This document shows, one piece after another, positions 52,291-63,490 of a stretch of 64,000 nucleotides of DNA (position 1 is the first letter of the stretch; each line of letters begins with the position of its first letter). The notes under the pieces were generated by a model. That model was not told where the DNA came from, ran no database searches, and was given only the letters and a program-made list of their open reading frames with translations. This DNA comes from Sphingomonas sp. BK235. Its GTDB lineage: Bacteria; Pseudomonadota; Alphaproteobacteria; Sphingomonadales; Sphingomonadaceae. Location: the NCBI RefSeq assembly GCF_004345855.1, contig NZ_SLXN01000002.1:62001-126000 (forward strand), read 5' to 3'. Position numbers and translations under genes: made by a program.

Positions 52291-53616
52291 TCAGGTTAAA
52301 GCACGCGAGACGCGCGCGACGAAGAAGCCGTCGCACCCGCCCACCGCCTCGACCGTTCCGGGCAGGGTGCGCACCCAGCCCTCGGGCGCGGCGGCGATGC
52401 CGTCGGGCAATTCCCCGTCCCGCGGCGGGACGAGGGCGAAATCGCCGCGCGCGGCGAGGAAGCGCGCGAGCTGCGCCTCGCCTTCCTCGGGCTCGAGCGA
52501 GCAGGTGGCATAGACCAGGGTCCCCCCCGGCGCGACCCAGTCGGCGGCGCGGTCGAGGATGCGCGCCTGCAGCGCCGCCATCTCGGCGACGGTCGCCGCG
52601 CCCGCGCGATACAGCACGTCGGGATGGCGACGGTAGATGCCGGTGGCGCTGCACGGCGCGTCGACCAGCACCGCGTCCGCAGGACGCGCGGGCGCCCAGT
52701 CGAGCACGTCCGCGATCGCGGTGTCGAACGCCAGCCCGGTGCGCGCGCCATTCTCGCGAAGTCGCGCGGCGCGACTTTCGGACAATTCCACCGCGGTGAC
52801 GGCATAGCCCTGCGCGGCGAGCTGGAGCGTCTTGCCCCCCGGCGCGGCGCACAGGTCGAGCGCCGGCGCGCCCGGCGTCGCGGCGGCGGCGAGCAGCCGC
52901 GCGGGGATCGAGGCGGCGAGGTCCTGCACCCACCATTGCCCCTCGGCATAGCCGGGCAGATCGGCCACCGCGCCCGCGCCCGCGGGCAGGCGGACGTGCC
53001 CCGGCGCGAGGCTGGTGCCGCCGAGCCGCGTGATCCATTCGGCGGTGGCGGCGGGGTCGCGCAGGCTGAGGTCGAGCGGGGGCGGCGCGGCGATCGCGCG
53101 GGCCGCGGCCGCGGCGGCGTCCGCTCCCCAATGCTCGTCCCAGCGCGTCGCCACCGCGGCGGGCAGGGTCGGCACCTCGGGCAGCGTCGCGCCGCCGCGC
53201 ATCAGCGTGCCGAAGACGCCATGGACCAGCCGTTTCGGCCCGCCGTCGACCAGCGGCAGCACGGTCGCGATCGCGGCATGCGGCGGCGTGCCGAGCGCGA
53301 GCGCCTGGACCAGCGCGACGCGCAGCACGAAGCGCGCCTTGGCATCGTCGGGCAGGCGCTGGCGCGTCGCCGAGTCGATCAGCGCGTCGAGATCGGGCAG
53401 GCGGCGCAGCGTCTCGGCCGCGATGGCGTGCGCGAGCCCGCGGTCGGGGCCGCCGGGCAGCGCGCGCGTCGCGAGCGCGAGCGCGGACTCGAGCGGTTCG
53501 CCGCGACGGAGTACCGCGTCGAGCAGGCGCAGCGCGGCGCGGCGGGCGGCGGTGCCGAGCGGGTCGGGGCCGCGCGAAGGCGCGCGCGCGCCGGTGCGGG
53601 AAACGGGTCGCGCCAT
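52291..53616 (-). CDS. rsmB: 16S rRNA m5C967 methyltransferase-type protein (RsmB/Fmu)
   Basis: 441 residues: an N-terminal NusB-like domain (20-150) and a NOL1/NOP2/Sun methyltransferase domain. The AdoMet site is '[19 protein letters not shown]'. Both catalytic cysteines occur in '[16 protein letters not shown]' and '[13 protein letters not shown]'. Starts at ATG 53616, 26 bases upstream of rpe. Confidence 0.95.
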   Translation of the reverse strand: MARPVSRTGARAPSRGPDPLGTAARRAALRLLDAVLRRGEPLESALALATRALPGGPDRGLAHAIAAETLRRLPDLDALIDSATRQRLPDDAKARFVLRVALVQALALGTPPHAAIATVLPLVDGGPKRLVHGVFGTLMRGGATLPEVPTLPAAVATRWDEHWGADAAAAAARAIAAPPPLDLSLRDPAATAEWITRLGGTSLAPGHVRLPAGAGAVADLPGYAEGQWWVQDLAASIPARLLAAAATPGAPALDLCAAPGGKTLQLAAQGYAVTAVELSESRAARLRENGARTGLAFDTAIADVLDWAPARPADAVLVDAPCSATGIYRRHPDVLYRAGAATVAEMAALQARILDRAADWVAPGGTLVYATCSLEPEEGEAQLARFLAARGDFALVPPRDGELPDGIAAAPEGWVRTLPGTVEAVGGCDGFFVARVSRALT

Positions 53617-53701
53617 GTCAGCCGGGCGCGCGCGGGTTGAAGGGGGTCATGCGCGCGCATATGTGCCTGTCGACGCGAGCGATCAATCGGAAGGACGTCG
53701 C

Positions 53702-53863
53702 ATGGGCCAGCGCCCCGACCACGTGAAGCCGCCGGCGCATCTCAGCCCCAACCCGCCGGTACCCACGCCCGAGCCGCTCCATCGCCCCGAGCACGACCCG
53801 CTCGGTCGCGACCCGGTGCGCTACGGCGACTGGGAGCGCGACGGGATCGCGATCGACTTCTAG
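53702..53863 (+). CDS. DUF1674 small protein (SDH assembly factor 4-like)
   Basis: 53 residues ending 'DPVRYGDWERDGIAIDF', the DUF1674 signature (RYGDWE.KG...DF) shared with SdhAF4/Sdh8, which in mitochondria protects the flavinated succinate dehydrogenase subunit. The N-terminal half is Pro/His-rich and disordered. AAGGA lies six bases before ATG 53702. Divergent from rsmB. The bacterial role is inferred from the family. Confidence 0.85.
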   Translation: MGQRPDHVKPPAHLSPNPPVPTPEPLHRPEHDPLGRDPVRYGDWERDGIAIDF

Positions 53864-53935
53864 CGACGCCCGATCGCAACGGCGTGACAGGAGCTTCCTC
53901 CCCTCCCCTACGAAGCATCGTCGCGTCGCTCCCGT

Positions 53936-54035
53936 TATCCTGGGCTCGACCCGGTATCCATGGTGCCGCGAGCGTCGCCGGCGTTGCTCCCGCGGAAGGA
54001 TGGATCCCGGCGCGCGGCCGGGATGGCGGTCGGAC
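53936..54035. repeat. Type A palindromic repeat, diverged copy 3
   Basis: The second palindrome 'ggatcccggcgcgcggccgg' and its following 'gatggcgg' match copy 1 closely. The first half (tcctgggctcgacccggta) is eroded. Lies between the convergent DUF1674 and EF-hand genes. Confidence 0.55.
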
Positions 54036-54110
54036 GTAGGCAGGGGCTTTGCCCGGCCGAGCGCGCTCGGCCTCCGCACGCGGCGGAAGCGCCCGCGCCG
54101 CCCCCGGCGC

Positions 54111-54542
54111 TCATCGCTTCGGTGTCGCGCCTTTCGCCACGCCGTTCGCGGCGGCGCGGGCGCGCGCGGCCTCGGCAGCGTCGACCTTGCCGTCGTGATT
54201 GAGGTCATAGGCCGAGAAGACCGCGCCCATCAGCTGGTCCGATTCGGCGCGGCTCAGCTTGCCGTCCTTGTCGAGATCGCCGCGCGCCATCACCAGCGCG
54301 GCGACGCGCTTGGCATGGACCGGGTCGAGCGCCTTGCCGCGCACCTTCATCTTGGCCATCCGCGCCTCCAGTTCCGGGAGCGAGAGATATCCGTCCTTGT
54401 TCGCGTCCGAGGCGGCGAACTCGGTATCGAGCTTCGCCGTGGCGCTGGCGCGCGTCTCCTGCCCCAGCGCGGCGACGGTCAGCGCCGGCGTGGCGAGCAG
54501 CGCGACGAGCGCGGCGGCGAGCGTGGTAGGCGTCCTGAACAT
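54111..54542 (-). CDS. EF-hand protein, exported
   Basis: 143 residues with a signal peptide (LAAALVALLATPALTVAALG) and three EF-hand loops: DANKDGYLSLPE, DLDKDGKLSRAE and DLNHDGKVDAAE. A short Arg/Ala-rich tail follows. Small periplasmic EF-hand proteins are frequent in sphingomonads; function unknown. It is not a copy of the EF-hand gene at 8192, which differs in loops and length. Divergent from argG with 116 bases between. Confidence 0.9.
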   Translation of the reverse strand: MFRTPTTLAAALVALLATPALTVAALGQETRASATAKLDTEFAASDANKDGYLSLPELEARMAKMKVRGKALDPVHAKRVAALVMARGDLDKDGKLSRAESDQLMGAVFSAYDLNHDGKVDAAEAARARAAANGVAKGATPKR

Positions 54543-54658
54543 GGTGGGGGCTTGGCCGCGGGCGCTTGTACGCGCGGTGAACGGTCGCGCGCGGCGCCGA
54601 CACGGTTGCCTCGCGCGGCACGCTGGCGTAGCGCCCGCGCGCGAAAGGAGCCTGCCCC

Positions 54659-55876
<1,218 letters not shown>

Positions 55877-55887
55877 GGACAGCGCGG

Positions 55888-55926
55888 CGCCGGGCGCCGG
55901 CGGGAGTCGGCGTCCTGCGCCCGGCG
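55888..55926 (+). terminator. Possible hairpin after argG
   Basis: cgccgggcgc (55888-55897) pairs exactly with gcgcccggcg (55917-55926) over a 19-base loop, 11 bases after the argG stop. There is no T-tract, so termination is uncertain. Confidence 0.35.
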
Positions 55927-56039
55927 TACAGCCGCTGGGTGCGCGCCTAGGCTGGGGCACCGCAGCAGGGAGCGTGCCTCCTCCCGCCGGACGCGCCGCC
56001 GCTGACGAAGGTGAGATCCGCCACGTTCGCAACACGCGC

Positions 56040-56090
56040 GTGCTCCCGCGTCCGCAGGAGCACCCCGCTGGTTCACACCGGGTGGATCAC
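56040..56090. repeat. Type B palindromic repeat, copy 4
   Basis: Contains gtgctcc/ggagcac arms (56040-56046 with 56057-56063) and the block 'gcaggagcaccccgctggtt' shared with copy 3. It ends four bases before the stop of the methyltransferase gene. Confidence 0.7.
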
Positions 56091-56093
56091 GGG

Positions 56094-56963
56094 CTAGCGC
56101 GACCAGCGTGCCCAGATCGCGGTGGGCAGCGCCAGCCCGCGCGCTTCCTCGCGCACCGCCAGCTCGCCCGCCTCGACCGTGCCGGGCAGGTCGGCGAAGG
56201 CCTGGCGCAGCATCTCACCGATCGCCAGCGCCGACATGCGCACCGCATAGACGGTGAGGAACAGGCAGCGCGACTCGGCGTCGAGCAGCCGCCGGCAATC
56301 CGCGATCAGCCCCGGCAGATCCTCCTCCAGCCGCCAGATCTCGCCGGTCGGCCCGCGGCCATATTTGGGCGGATCGAGCAGGATCGCATCGTAGCGCCGC
56401 GCGCGCCGCACCTCACGCGCGACGAACTTGGCGGCGTCGTCGATGATCCAGCGCACCGGCGCGTCGGCCAGCCCCGACAGAGCGGCATTGCCCCGCGCCG
56501 CCTCGACCGACTTCTTCGAGGCGTCGACATGCACCATCCGCGCGCGCGCGCTCGCCAGCGCCAGCGTGCCCACGCCGGTATAGCCGAACAGGTTGAGGCA
56601 CTCGGGCGCGTCGAGCCCGGCGACGCGCTCGCGCATCCACGTCCAGACCGGCGCCATGTCGGGGAAGAAGCCGAGGTGGCGGAACGGCGTGGTCTGCGCG
56701 GTGAAGCGCACCTTGTCCCACGCCAGCGGCCAGCCCTCGCGCGGCACCGGCTCGCTGAAGTCCCAGCGGCCCCCGCCCTCCTCGTCGCTGCCCGGCACGA
56801 AGGCGCCGTGCGCGCGCCAGTCGTCGCGCGCGGGCGACCACAGCGCCTGCGGTTCGGGGCGGATGAAGCGGAAGCGGCCGTAGCGCTCCAGCTTGCGCCC
56901 GCTCCCTGAGTCGATCAGCCCGTAATCGGCCCAGGGCTCGCCGGTGAGCGTGACGAGGTCCAT
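56094..56963 (-). CDS. Class I SAM-dependent methyltransferase (RlmI/COG1092-like)
   Basis: 289 residues. An N-terminal beta domain ('LERYGRFRFIRPEPQALW') precedes the Rossmann methyltransferase: motif I 'CLNLFGYTGVGTLALASAR', 'MVHVDASKKSVEAARGNAAL' and motif IV 'YDAILLDPPKYGRGPTGEIW'. The DPPKYGRG motif is typical of enzymes acting on rRNA bases. ATG 56963 (MDLVTLTGE) lies seven bases after the thrC stop, so it probably shares its transcript. Confidence 0.85.
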   Translation of the reverse strand: MDLVTLTGEPWADYGLIDSGSGRKLERYGRFRFIRPEPQALWSPARDDWRAHGAFVPGSDEEGGGRWDFSEPVPREGWPLAWDKVRFTAQTTPFRHLGFFPDMAPVWTWMRERVAGLDAPECLNLFGYTGVGTLALASARARMVHVDASKKSVEAARGNAALSGLADAPVRWIIDDAAKFVAREVRRARRYDAILLDPPKYGRGPTGEIWRLEEDLPGLIADCRRLLDAESRCLFLTVYAVRMSALAIGEMLRQAFADLPGTVEAGELAVREEARGLALPTAIWARWSR

Positions 56964-56970
56964 GCGCGCC

Positions 56971-58368
56971 TCAGCCGCGCGGCACCGCGTGCGCGGCGAC
57001 ATGCGCGCTCACCGCGGCGTAGGTGGCGTCGAGCGTGACGCAGCGCTCCTCGCGCTCGAACAGGTCGCCGACGCGCGCCGGCAGCGACGGGCGCACCCCG
57101 GTCGCGCGCTCCACTGCGTCGCCGAACTTGGCGGGGTGCGCGGTGGCGAGCGTCACCATCGGCACGTCGGGCGTGAGGTGACGTCGCGCCGCCGCCAGCG
57201 CGATCGCGGTGTGGGGGTCGATCACCTGGCCGGCGCGCTCGCAGGCGTGGCGCATCGCCAGCGCCATGCCGTCGGGGTCGACTCGCTCGCCGGCGAACAG
57301 CCCGGCGGCGCCCTCGCGCTGCGCGTTGCTCAGCCGCATCGCGCGCTCCGCCTCGAAGCCGCGCATCTGCGTCGCCAGCGCGCCGCCGTCGCGCCCGCCG
57401 AGGTCGTACAGCAGCCGCTCGAAATTGCTCGAGACCTGGATGTCCATCGAGGGCGTCGCGGTGGGCACGACCTCGCGGCTGGAATAGTCACCGGTGGTGA
57501 GCGCGCGCGCGAGGATGTCGTTGACGTTGGTGGCGACCACCAGCTTCGCCAGCCGCAGCCCCATCCGCGCCGCGACATAGCCGGCGAAGACGTCGCCGAA
57601 ATTGCCCGTGGGCACGCTGAACGCCACCGCGCGCGCCGGCGCGCCGAGCCGCACCGCGGCGTAGAAATAATAGACCACCTGCGCCATCAGCCGCGCCCAG
57701 TTGATCGAGTTCACCGCGGAGAGGCGGAAGCGTCCGGCGAAGGCGGCGTCGTTGAACATCGCCTTCACCAGCGCCTGTGCGGTGTCGAAGTCGCCGCGGA
57801 TCGCGATATTGTGGACGTTGGGCGCGCCCACTGTGGTCATCTGGCGGCGCTGCACCTCGCTCACCCGGCCCTCGGGATGGAGCATGAAGATGTCGATGCC
57901 CGCGCGCCCCGCCACCGCGTCGATCGCGGCCGAGCCGGTGTCGCCGCTGGTCGCGCCGATGATCGTCAGATGCTCGCTGGTGCCGGTGAGGAAGCGCTCG
58001 AACAGCAGCCCGAGCAGCTGGAGCGCGACGTCCTTGAAGGCCAGCGTCGGCCCGTGGAACAGCTCGAGCAGCCATTGGTCGTGGTCGAGCTGGACGAGCG
58101 GGGTCACCGCGTCGTGCGCGAAGCGGCCGTATGCGGTGTCGCACAGCGCGCGCAGCTCGTCCGCGGTGAGCGACCCTGCGACGAACGGCGCCATCACTGC
58201 CGCCGCGGTCTCGGCGTAGCTCTTGCCCGCCAGTGCGGCGATCTGCTCCTCGGACAGCGTCGGCCAGCTCTCGGGTACGTAGAGACCGCCATCGGCGGCG
58301 AGGCCGGCGAGCGTCGCGGCCGCGAAGTCGAGCGTGGGGGCGGTGCCGCGGGTGCTGACGTAGCGCAT
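56971..58368 (-). CDS. thrC: Threonine synthase
   Basis: 465 residues, fold type II PLP enzyme: 'MRYVSTRGTAPTLDFAAA', 'GGLYVPESWP', PLP lysine in 'HGPTLAFKDVALQLLG', phosphate loop 'TSGDTGSAAIDAV', 'INWARLMAQVVYYFYA' and 'FSVPTGNFGDVFAGYVA'. Makes threonine from O-phosphohomoserine. Divergent from cfa with 97 bases between. Confidence 0.98.
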   Translation of the reverse strand: MRYVSTRGTAPTLDFAAATLAGLAADGGLYVPESWPTLSEEQIAALAGKSYAETAAAVMAPFVAGSLTADELRALCDTAYGRFAHDAVTPLVQLDHDQWLLELFHGPTLAFKDVALQLLGLLFERFLTGTSEHLTIIGATSGDTGSAAIDAVAGRAGIDIFMLHPEGRVSEVQRRQMTTVGAPNVHNIAIRGDFDTAQALVKAMFNDAAFAGRFRLSAVNSINWARLMAQVVYYFYAAVRLGAPARAVAFSVPTGNFGDVFAGYVAARMGLRLAKLVVATNVNDILARALTTGDYSSREVVPTATPSMDIQVSSNFERLLYDLGGRDGGALATQMRGFEAERAMRLSNAQREGAAGLFAGERVDPDGMALAMRHACERAGQVIDPHTAIALAAARRHLTPDVPMVTLATAHPAKFGDAVERATGVRPSLPARVGDLFEREERCVTLDATYAAVSAHVAAHAVPRG

Positions 58369-58465
58369 GGGAAAGGTCGCCTAGAGCGCGGCGCGCGCGC
58401 GCGCAACGCTCGCCGACTCATCGAGGCTATGGATTGCGCGATGCAACCTTATTAGCAGGCGTTGT

Positions 58466-59692
58466 ATGGCACTCATCGACGTCTTCCTCAGCCGCGCGAT
58501 CAAGCGCGGGCGCCTCACCCTCACGAAGCCCGACGGCAGCACCGCCAGCTTCGGCAGCGACGATCCCGCGCTCAAGAAGGTCGCGATCCGCATCACCGAT
58601 CGTTCAGTGTATCGCGCGCTCGCGGCCGACCCGGCGCTGGGCGCGGGCGAGTCGTTCATGGACGGCAAGCTGATCGTCGAGCAGGGCGACATCCTCGACC
58701 TGCTGCTGCTCGCCACCGCCAACAGCCGCTGGGAGAATGGCGTCAACCGTCTCGCCGCCAATCGCTGGCGCACGCTCAAGGGGCAGATCCGCCACCGCCT
58801 CACCGGCAACCAGGCCAGGGCGTCGAAGCGCAATGTCGCGCATCACTATGATCTGTCGGACCGGCTGTACGACCTCTTCCTCGACGCCGACAAACAGTAC
58901 AGCTGCGCTTATTACACCGACCCCAACAACACGCTGGAACAGGCGCAGGCCGACAAGAAGGCGCATATCGTCGCCAAGCTGGCGATCGAGCCGGGGATGC
59001 GCGTGCTCGACATCGGCTGCGGCTGGGGCGGGATGGCGCTGTACATCCACGCCAAGACGGGCGCCGAGGTACTGGGCATCACGCTCTCCGAAGAGCAGCT
59101 CAAGGTCGCGCGCCGCCGCGCCGCGGACGCGGGCGTCGCTGACAAGGTGACGTTCGAGCTGATCGATTATCGCGCGCTGGAGGGGCCATTCGACCGCATC
59201 GTCTCGGTCGGCATGTTCGAACATGTCGGGGTGCGTAACTTCCGCACCTATCTGAGCAAGTGCCGCGACCTGCTCACCCCCGACGGCGTGATGCTGCTCC
59301 ACACCATCGGGCGCGCCGACGGGCCCAACTTCACCGACAAGTTCACCGACAAATACATCTTCCCCGGCGGCTATATCCCCGCGCTGTCCGAGGTGCTGGA
59401 GGCCAACGAGTTCATCCGCTGGTTCGTCACCGACGTCGAGGTGCTGCGGATGCATTATGCGATGACGCTGCGCGCCTGGTACGCGCGCACCGTCGCCGAG
59501 CATGATGCGATCGTCGCGCTCTATGACGAGCGCTTCTTCCGGATGTGGACCTTCTATCTGGCGGGCGCGATCGTGTCCTTCACCAACGGGCCGCTGGTGA
59601 ACTACCAGATCCAGTTCAGCCGCGACCGGCTCGCGCTGCCGCTGACGCGCGATTACATGATGGCGGAAGAGCAGCGGCTGCGCGGCGGCTGA
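58466..59692 (+). CDS. cfa: Cyclopropane-fatty-acyl-phospholipid synthase
   Basis: 408 residues. The N-terminal domain reads 'GRLTLTKPDGSTASFG' and 'MDGKLIVEQGDILDLL'. The methyltransferase domain has 'HHYDLSDRLYDLFLD', 'YSCAYYTD', AdoMet motif 'MRVLDIGCGWGGMALYIH' and 'GMFEHVGVRNFRTYL', with the C-terminal 'MMAEEQRLRGG'. Adds a methylene bridge to unsaturated membrane acyl chains. Confidence 0.96.
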   Translation: MALIDVFLSRAIKRGRLTLTKPDGSTASFGSDDPALKKVAIRITDRSVYRALAADPALGAGESFMDGKLIVEQGDILDLLLLATANSRWENGVNRLAANRWRTLKGQIRHRLTGNQARASKRNVAHHYDLSDRLYDLFLDADKQYSCAYYTDPNNTLEQAQADKKAHIVAKLAIEPGMRVLDIGCGWGGMALYIHAKTGAEVLGITLSEEQLKVARRRAADAGVADKVTFELIDYRALEGPFDRIVSVGMFEHVGVRNFRTYLSKCRDLLTPDGVMLLHTIGRADGPNFTDKFTDKYIFPGGYIPALSEVLEANEFIRWFVTDVEVLRMHYAMTLRAWYARTVAEHDAIVALYDERFFRMWTFYLAGAIVSFTNGPLVNYQIQFSRDRLALPLTRDYMMAEEQRLRGG

Positions 59693-59743
59693 GCGTCGGG
59701 GCGCCGCCGAGCGCTCCCGCGCGCGCGTCAGCCCTCGACGCCG

Positions 59744-60721
59744 TCAGCCCTCGTCGCGCAGCGGGCGCGCGAGCAGCGCGTCGATCACCCCGCGCACCTC
59801 CGCGCCGCCGAGCAAGGCGCACACCGCGGCGGTGATCGGCATCTCCACGCCCGCCGCGGCCGCGGCCTCGCGCAGCACCGGCGCGGTGAAGGCGCCTTCC
59901 GCCACGGTGCGGCGCTCCGCCATCAGCGCGGCCACCGGCTCGCCGCGGCCGATCCCGGCACCCAGCGAGAAGTTGCGCGACGCCGGGGACGAGCAGGTCA
60001 GCACCAGGTCACCCAGCCCGGAAAGGCCAGCGAGCGTCTCGGCGCGCGCCCCTTTGGCGAGGCCGAAGCGCGTCATCTCGGCGAAGCCGCGCGCGATCAG
60101 CGCGGCGCGCGCATTCTGGCCCAGCCCCGCGCCGTCCACCACGCCGCAGGCGATCGCGAGCACGTTCTTGATCGCGCCGCCGATCTCGGCGCCGATCACG
60201 TCCGCGCTGGCATAAGGGCGGAAGTGCGGCGCGGCGATCAGATCGGCGACGCGCGCGCGCGCCGCGGCATCCTCCCCCGCCAGCGTCACCGCGGTGGGAA
60301 GCCCGCGCGCGACCTCGTGCGCGAAGGTCGGCCCGGACAGCACCAGCACCGGCGAGTCCGGATGCTCGGCGGCGGCGACTTCGCTCATCAGACGGTGGCT
60401 CTCGGCCTCGATCCCCTTGGAGCAGACCACCAGCGGCTGCGCGTGGGCGGGCAGCGCCGCCAGCACCGCGCGCGTCGCCTGCGCCGGGGTGACCATCAGG
60501 TTGACCTCGGCCTCGGCCACCCAGGCGAGATCGGTCGTCGCGCGGATCCGCGACGACAGCGCGGCGCCGGGCAGGTAGGCGGCGTTCTCGTGGGTCGCGT
60601 TGATCGCCGCGATCAGCGCGGGGTCGCGCGCCCACAGCCGCACCTCATGGCCGTTGCTCGCCGCCACCTGCGCCAGCGCGGTGCCCCAGGCGCCCGCGCC
60701 GATGACGCCGATCGTGCTCAT
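59744..60721 (-). CDS. gpsA: Glycerol-3-phosphate dehydrogenase [NAD(P)+]
   Basis: 325 residues: NAD site '[18 protein letters not shown]', 'VCSKGIE', '[20 protein letters not shown]', catalytic Lys in '[19 protein letters not shown]', '[19 protein letters not shown]'. Supplies sn-glycerol-3-phosphate for phospholipids. The ATG overlaps the tsaD stop (ATGA). Confidence 0.98.
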   Translation of the reverse strand: MSTIGVIGAGAWGTALAQVAASNGHEVRLWARDPALIAAINATHENAAYLPGAALSSRIRATTDLAWVAEAEVNLMVTPAQATRAVLAALPAHAQPLVVCSKGIEAESHRLMSEVAAAEHPDSPVLVLSGPTFAHEVARGLPTAVTLAGEDAAARARVADLIAAPHFRPYASADVIGAEIGGAIKNVLAIACGVVDGAGLGQNARAALIARGFAEMTRFGLAKGARAETLAGLSGLGDLVLTCSSPASRNFSLGAGIGRGEPVAALMAERRTVAEGAFTAPVLREAAAAAGVEMPITAAVCALLGGAEVRGVIDALLARPLRDEG

Positions 60722-61743
60722 GCCTTCACCCCCGCGCCGCGCACCTTCTCCGCGTCGGGGTCGAGCGGCCAACGCGCGCGCGCGGCGACGTCGAGCGGGT
60801 CGGTCAGTCCGGCGGCGAAGCGCTCGGCGCCGGCCCAGGCGATCATCGCGGCATTGTCGGTGCACAGCCACGCCGGCGGCGCGACGAAGCGCAGCCCGCG
60901 CTCGCCCGCGAGCCGCTCCAGCGCCGCGCGCACCGCCCCGTTGGCGGCGACACCGCCCGCCACCACCAGCGCGCTGGCCTCCTCGGCGCGATACATCGCG
61001 CGGCGGGTGCGGTCGAGCAGGCAGTCGACCACCGCCGCCTGGAAGCTCGCCGCCACGTCCGCCGCGGAGTGGAGCGGCGCCATCCGCGCCACCGCGGCCT
61101 TCAGCCCGGCAAAGGAGAAATGCGGCTCGACCGAGCCCTTGAGCGGGCGCGGCAGCGGCACGGCGCGCGGGTCGCCGTCGCGCGCCGCCGCCTCCACCGC
61201 GGGGCCGCCGGGAAAGCCGAGCCCGAGGATCTTGGCGGTCTTGTCGAACGCCTCGCCCGCGGCGTCGTCGATCGTGGTGGCCAGCCGGCGATAGCGCGCC
61301 ACCCCCTCGATGAGCAGCAGCTGGCAGTGTCCGCCCGAGACCAACAGCAGCAGATAGGGGAAGGCGAGATCGGCGTCGGCGAGCCGCGGGCTCAGCGCAT
61401 GGCCCTCGAGATGGTTGACCGCGATCAGCGGCTTGCCCGCGGCATGCGCCAGCGCCTTGCCGGTGACGAGGCCGACCATCACCCCGCCGATCAGCCCCGG
61501 GCCGGCGGTGGCGGCGACCGCGTCGACGTCGGCGAGCGTCGCGCCCGCGTCGGCCAGCGCGGCGGCGACGAGCGGCTCGAGCGCCTCGACGTGCGCGCGC
61601 GCCGCGATCTCGGGCACCACGCCGCCGAACGGCCGGTGCGCCGCCTCCTGCCCGGCGAGGCGATGCGCCAGCACCTGGCGGTCACCGGTGACGAGCGCGG
61701 CGGCGGTCTCGTCGCACGAGGATTCGAGCCCGAGGATCAGCAT
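60718..61743 (-). CDS. tsaD: tRNA N6-adenosine threonylcarbamoyltransferase
   Basis: 341 residues, ASKHA fold: '[17 protein letters not shown]', iron ligands in '[12 protein letters not shown]', '[10 protein letters not shown]', '[17 protein letters not shown]' and '[12 protein letters not shown]'. Completes t6A37 synthesis in ANN-reading tRNAs. Start ATG 61743. Divergent from hemC with 136 bases between, the usual alphaproteobacterial arrangement. Confidence 0.98.
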   Translation of the reverse strand: MLILGLESSCDETAAALVTGDRQVLAHRLAGQEAAHRPFGGVVPEIAARAHVEALEPLVAAALADAGATLADVDAVAATAGPGLIGGVMVGLVTGKALAHAAGKPLIAVNHLEGHALSPRLADADLAFPYLLLLVSGGHCQLLLIEGVARYRRLATTIDDAAGEAFDKTAKILGLGFPGGPAVEAAARDGDPRAVPLPRPLKGSVEPHFSFAGLKAAVARMAPLHSAADVAASFQAAVVDCLLDRTRRAMYRAEEASALVVAGGVAANGAVRAALERLAGERGLRFVAPPAWLCTDNAAMIAWAGAERFAAGLTDPLDVAARARWPLDPDAEKVRGAGVKA

Positions 61744-61879
61744 GCGCGCGGCTCTAGCGGCTGCGCGCGCGCTTGTCGAAGGCGGCGTCGCGCGCGGCTC
61801 GTCGCGAGGCGCTTGTGAACCACGGCCGCTTTCTTCTAACGACCGCGACGTCGCCGCTCCCGCCCGGAACCACGCTATT

Positions 61880-62782
61880 TTGTCCACCGTTTTCAAGCTC
61901 GGCACCCGCGGCTCGCCGCTCGCCCTCACCCAGGCGGGCATGGTGCGCGACGCGCTGGCGGTGGCGCACGGCTGGGACGCGGTGGAGATCGTCGTGATCC
62001 GCACCACCGGCGACCGCGTGCAGGATCGCGCGCTCGCCGAGATCGGCGGCAAGGCGCTGTGGACGCGCGAGCTCGACCGCGCGCTGCTCGCGGGTGAGGT
62101 CGATGCCTGCGTCCACTCGATGAAGGACGTCGAGACGCTGCGCCCCGCCGCGATCGCGGTGGCGGCGATGCTGGCGCGGGCGGACGTGCGCGACCGGCTG
62201 ATCGGTGCCGATCACGTCGCGGCGCTGCCCCCCGGCGCGCGGGTGGGCACCAGCAGCCCGCGCCGCGCCGCGCAGCTCCGCCGACTGCGCGCCGACCTCG
62301 TACCGGTGGTGTTCCGCGGCAACGTCGACACGCGGCTGGGCAAGCTCGCCGCGGGCGAGGTGACCGCGACGCTGCTCGCCGCGGCGGGGCTCGACCGGCT
62401 CGGACGGCACGACACCGGGGTGGCGGTCCCGCTCGACCAGATGCTGCCCGCGCCGGCGCAGGGGGCGATCGGGGTCGAGACGCGCGCCGAGGGCGCCGCG
62501 CGCGACGCGGTGGCCGCGATCGATCACGCCCCGACGCATCGCGCGGTGACCGCGGAACGTGCGCTGCTCGCCGCGCTCGCCGCCGACTGCCACTCGCCCG
62601 TCGCGGCGCTGGCGGTCCATGACGGCGACGGGCTGCGCCTGCGCGCCGAGCTGCTCCGTCCCGACGGCGGCGAGCATGTCGCGGGCGAGGCGCGCGGCGA
62701 CGACCCGGTCGCGCTCGGCGCCCGGCTCGCCGCCGATCTGCTGGCGCGCGCGCCCGCCTCGATCCGCAGCTTGTTCGGCTGA
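61880..62782 (+). CDS. hemC: Hydroxymethylbilane synthase
   Basis: About 300 residues: '[18 protein letters not shown]', '[20 protein letters not shown]', '[12 protein letters not shown]', '[18 protein letters not shown]', '[12 protein letters not shown]', '[13 protein letters not shown]', and the dipyrromethane-cofactor Cys in '[13 protein letters not shown]'. Polymerises porphobilinogen in haem and chlorophyll precursor synthesis. The start appears to be TTG 61880 (LSTVFKLG); no in-frame ATG is close. Confidence 0.97.
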   Translation: MSTVFKLGTRGSPLALTQAGMVRDALAVAHGWDAVEIVVIRTTGDRVQDRALAEIGGKALWTRELDRALLAGEVDACVHSMKDVETLRPAAIAVAAMLARADVRDRLIGADHVAALPPGARVGTSSPRRAAQLRRLRADLVPVVFRGNVDTRLGKLAAGEVTATLLAAAGLDRLGRHDTGVAVPLDQMLPAPAQGAIGVETRAEGAARDAVAAIDHAPTHRAVTAERALLAALAADCHSPVAALAVHDGDGLRLRAELLRPDGGEHVAGEARGDDPVALGARLAADLLARAPASIRSLFG

Positions 62783-62788
62783 ACGGCG

Positions 62789-63448
62789 ATGCCGCGCGCC
62801 GCGCTGGTGCTCCGCCCCGAGCCGGGCAACGCGCACACCTGCGCCGCGCTCGCCGCGGCGGGGATCGTCGCGCACGCGCTGCCGCTGTTCCGCGTCACCC
62901 CCTGCGCCTGGCAGGTGCCCGACCCGCGCGACTATGACGCGTTGCTGATCACCAGCGCCAATGCGGCGCGCCACGCCGGCGCGGGGCTGGCGCGGCTCGC
63001 CGAACTGCCGGTGGTCGCGGTCGGCGCCGCCACCGCCCGCGCCGCGCGCGCCGCGGGGCTGACCGTCGCGCTGGTGGGCAGCGGCGACGCGCAGGCGGCG
63101 GTGGCGCAGGCGGGCGCCTATCCGCGGCTGCTCCACCTCACCGGGCGCGACCGCGCCGGGCGACTGAGCTTGCCCGCGGTGGTCGTCTACGCCAGCGTCG
63201 CGGTGGTGCCGCCCCCCGCCGCGCTCGACGCCGCGCGCGACGCGGTGGTGCTGCTCCACTCGCCGCGCGCGGCCGCGCGCTTCGCCGCGCTGGCCGCCGC
63301 GCTGCCGCGCGAGCGCGTGCGGCTCGCGGCGCTGAGTGCGGCGGTGCTCGCCGCGGCGGGCGTGGGCTGGCACAGCGCGGAGATCGCCGCCGCGCCGACC
63401 GACCTGGCGCTGGTCGAGGCGGCAGTGCGCCTCGCGATTGACCCGTGA
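62789..63448 (+). CDS. hemD: Uroporphyrinogen-III synthase
   Basis: 219 residues of the poorly conserved HemD family: 'ALVLRPEPGNAHTCAALAAA', 'YDALLITSANAARHAG', 'VVAVGAATARAARAAGL', 'LHLTGRDRA', 'VVLLHSPRAAARFAAL'. The two-lobed layout and position six bases after hemC support the call. Cyclises hydroxymethylbilane with inversion of ring D. Confidence 0.92.
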   Translation: MPRAALVLRPEPGNAHTCAALAAAGIVAHALPLFRVTPCAWQVPDPRDYDALLITSANAARHAGAGLARLAELPVVAVGAATARAARAAGLTVALVGSGDAQAAVAQAGAYPRLLHLTGRDRAGRLSLPAVVVYASVAVVPPPAALDAARDAVVLLHSPRAAARFAALAAALPRERVRLAALSAAVLAAAGVGWHSAEIAAAPTDLALVEAAVRLAIDP

Positions 63449-63490
63449 CGCGCGCGTGGGGATAAGGGCGCTCGACGGCGAGGAAGCGCG

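Noticed and set aside
8192-54542. The two EF-hand genes as repeats of each other
   Set aside because: Loop sequences, spacing and lengths differ; only the family is shared.
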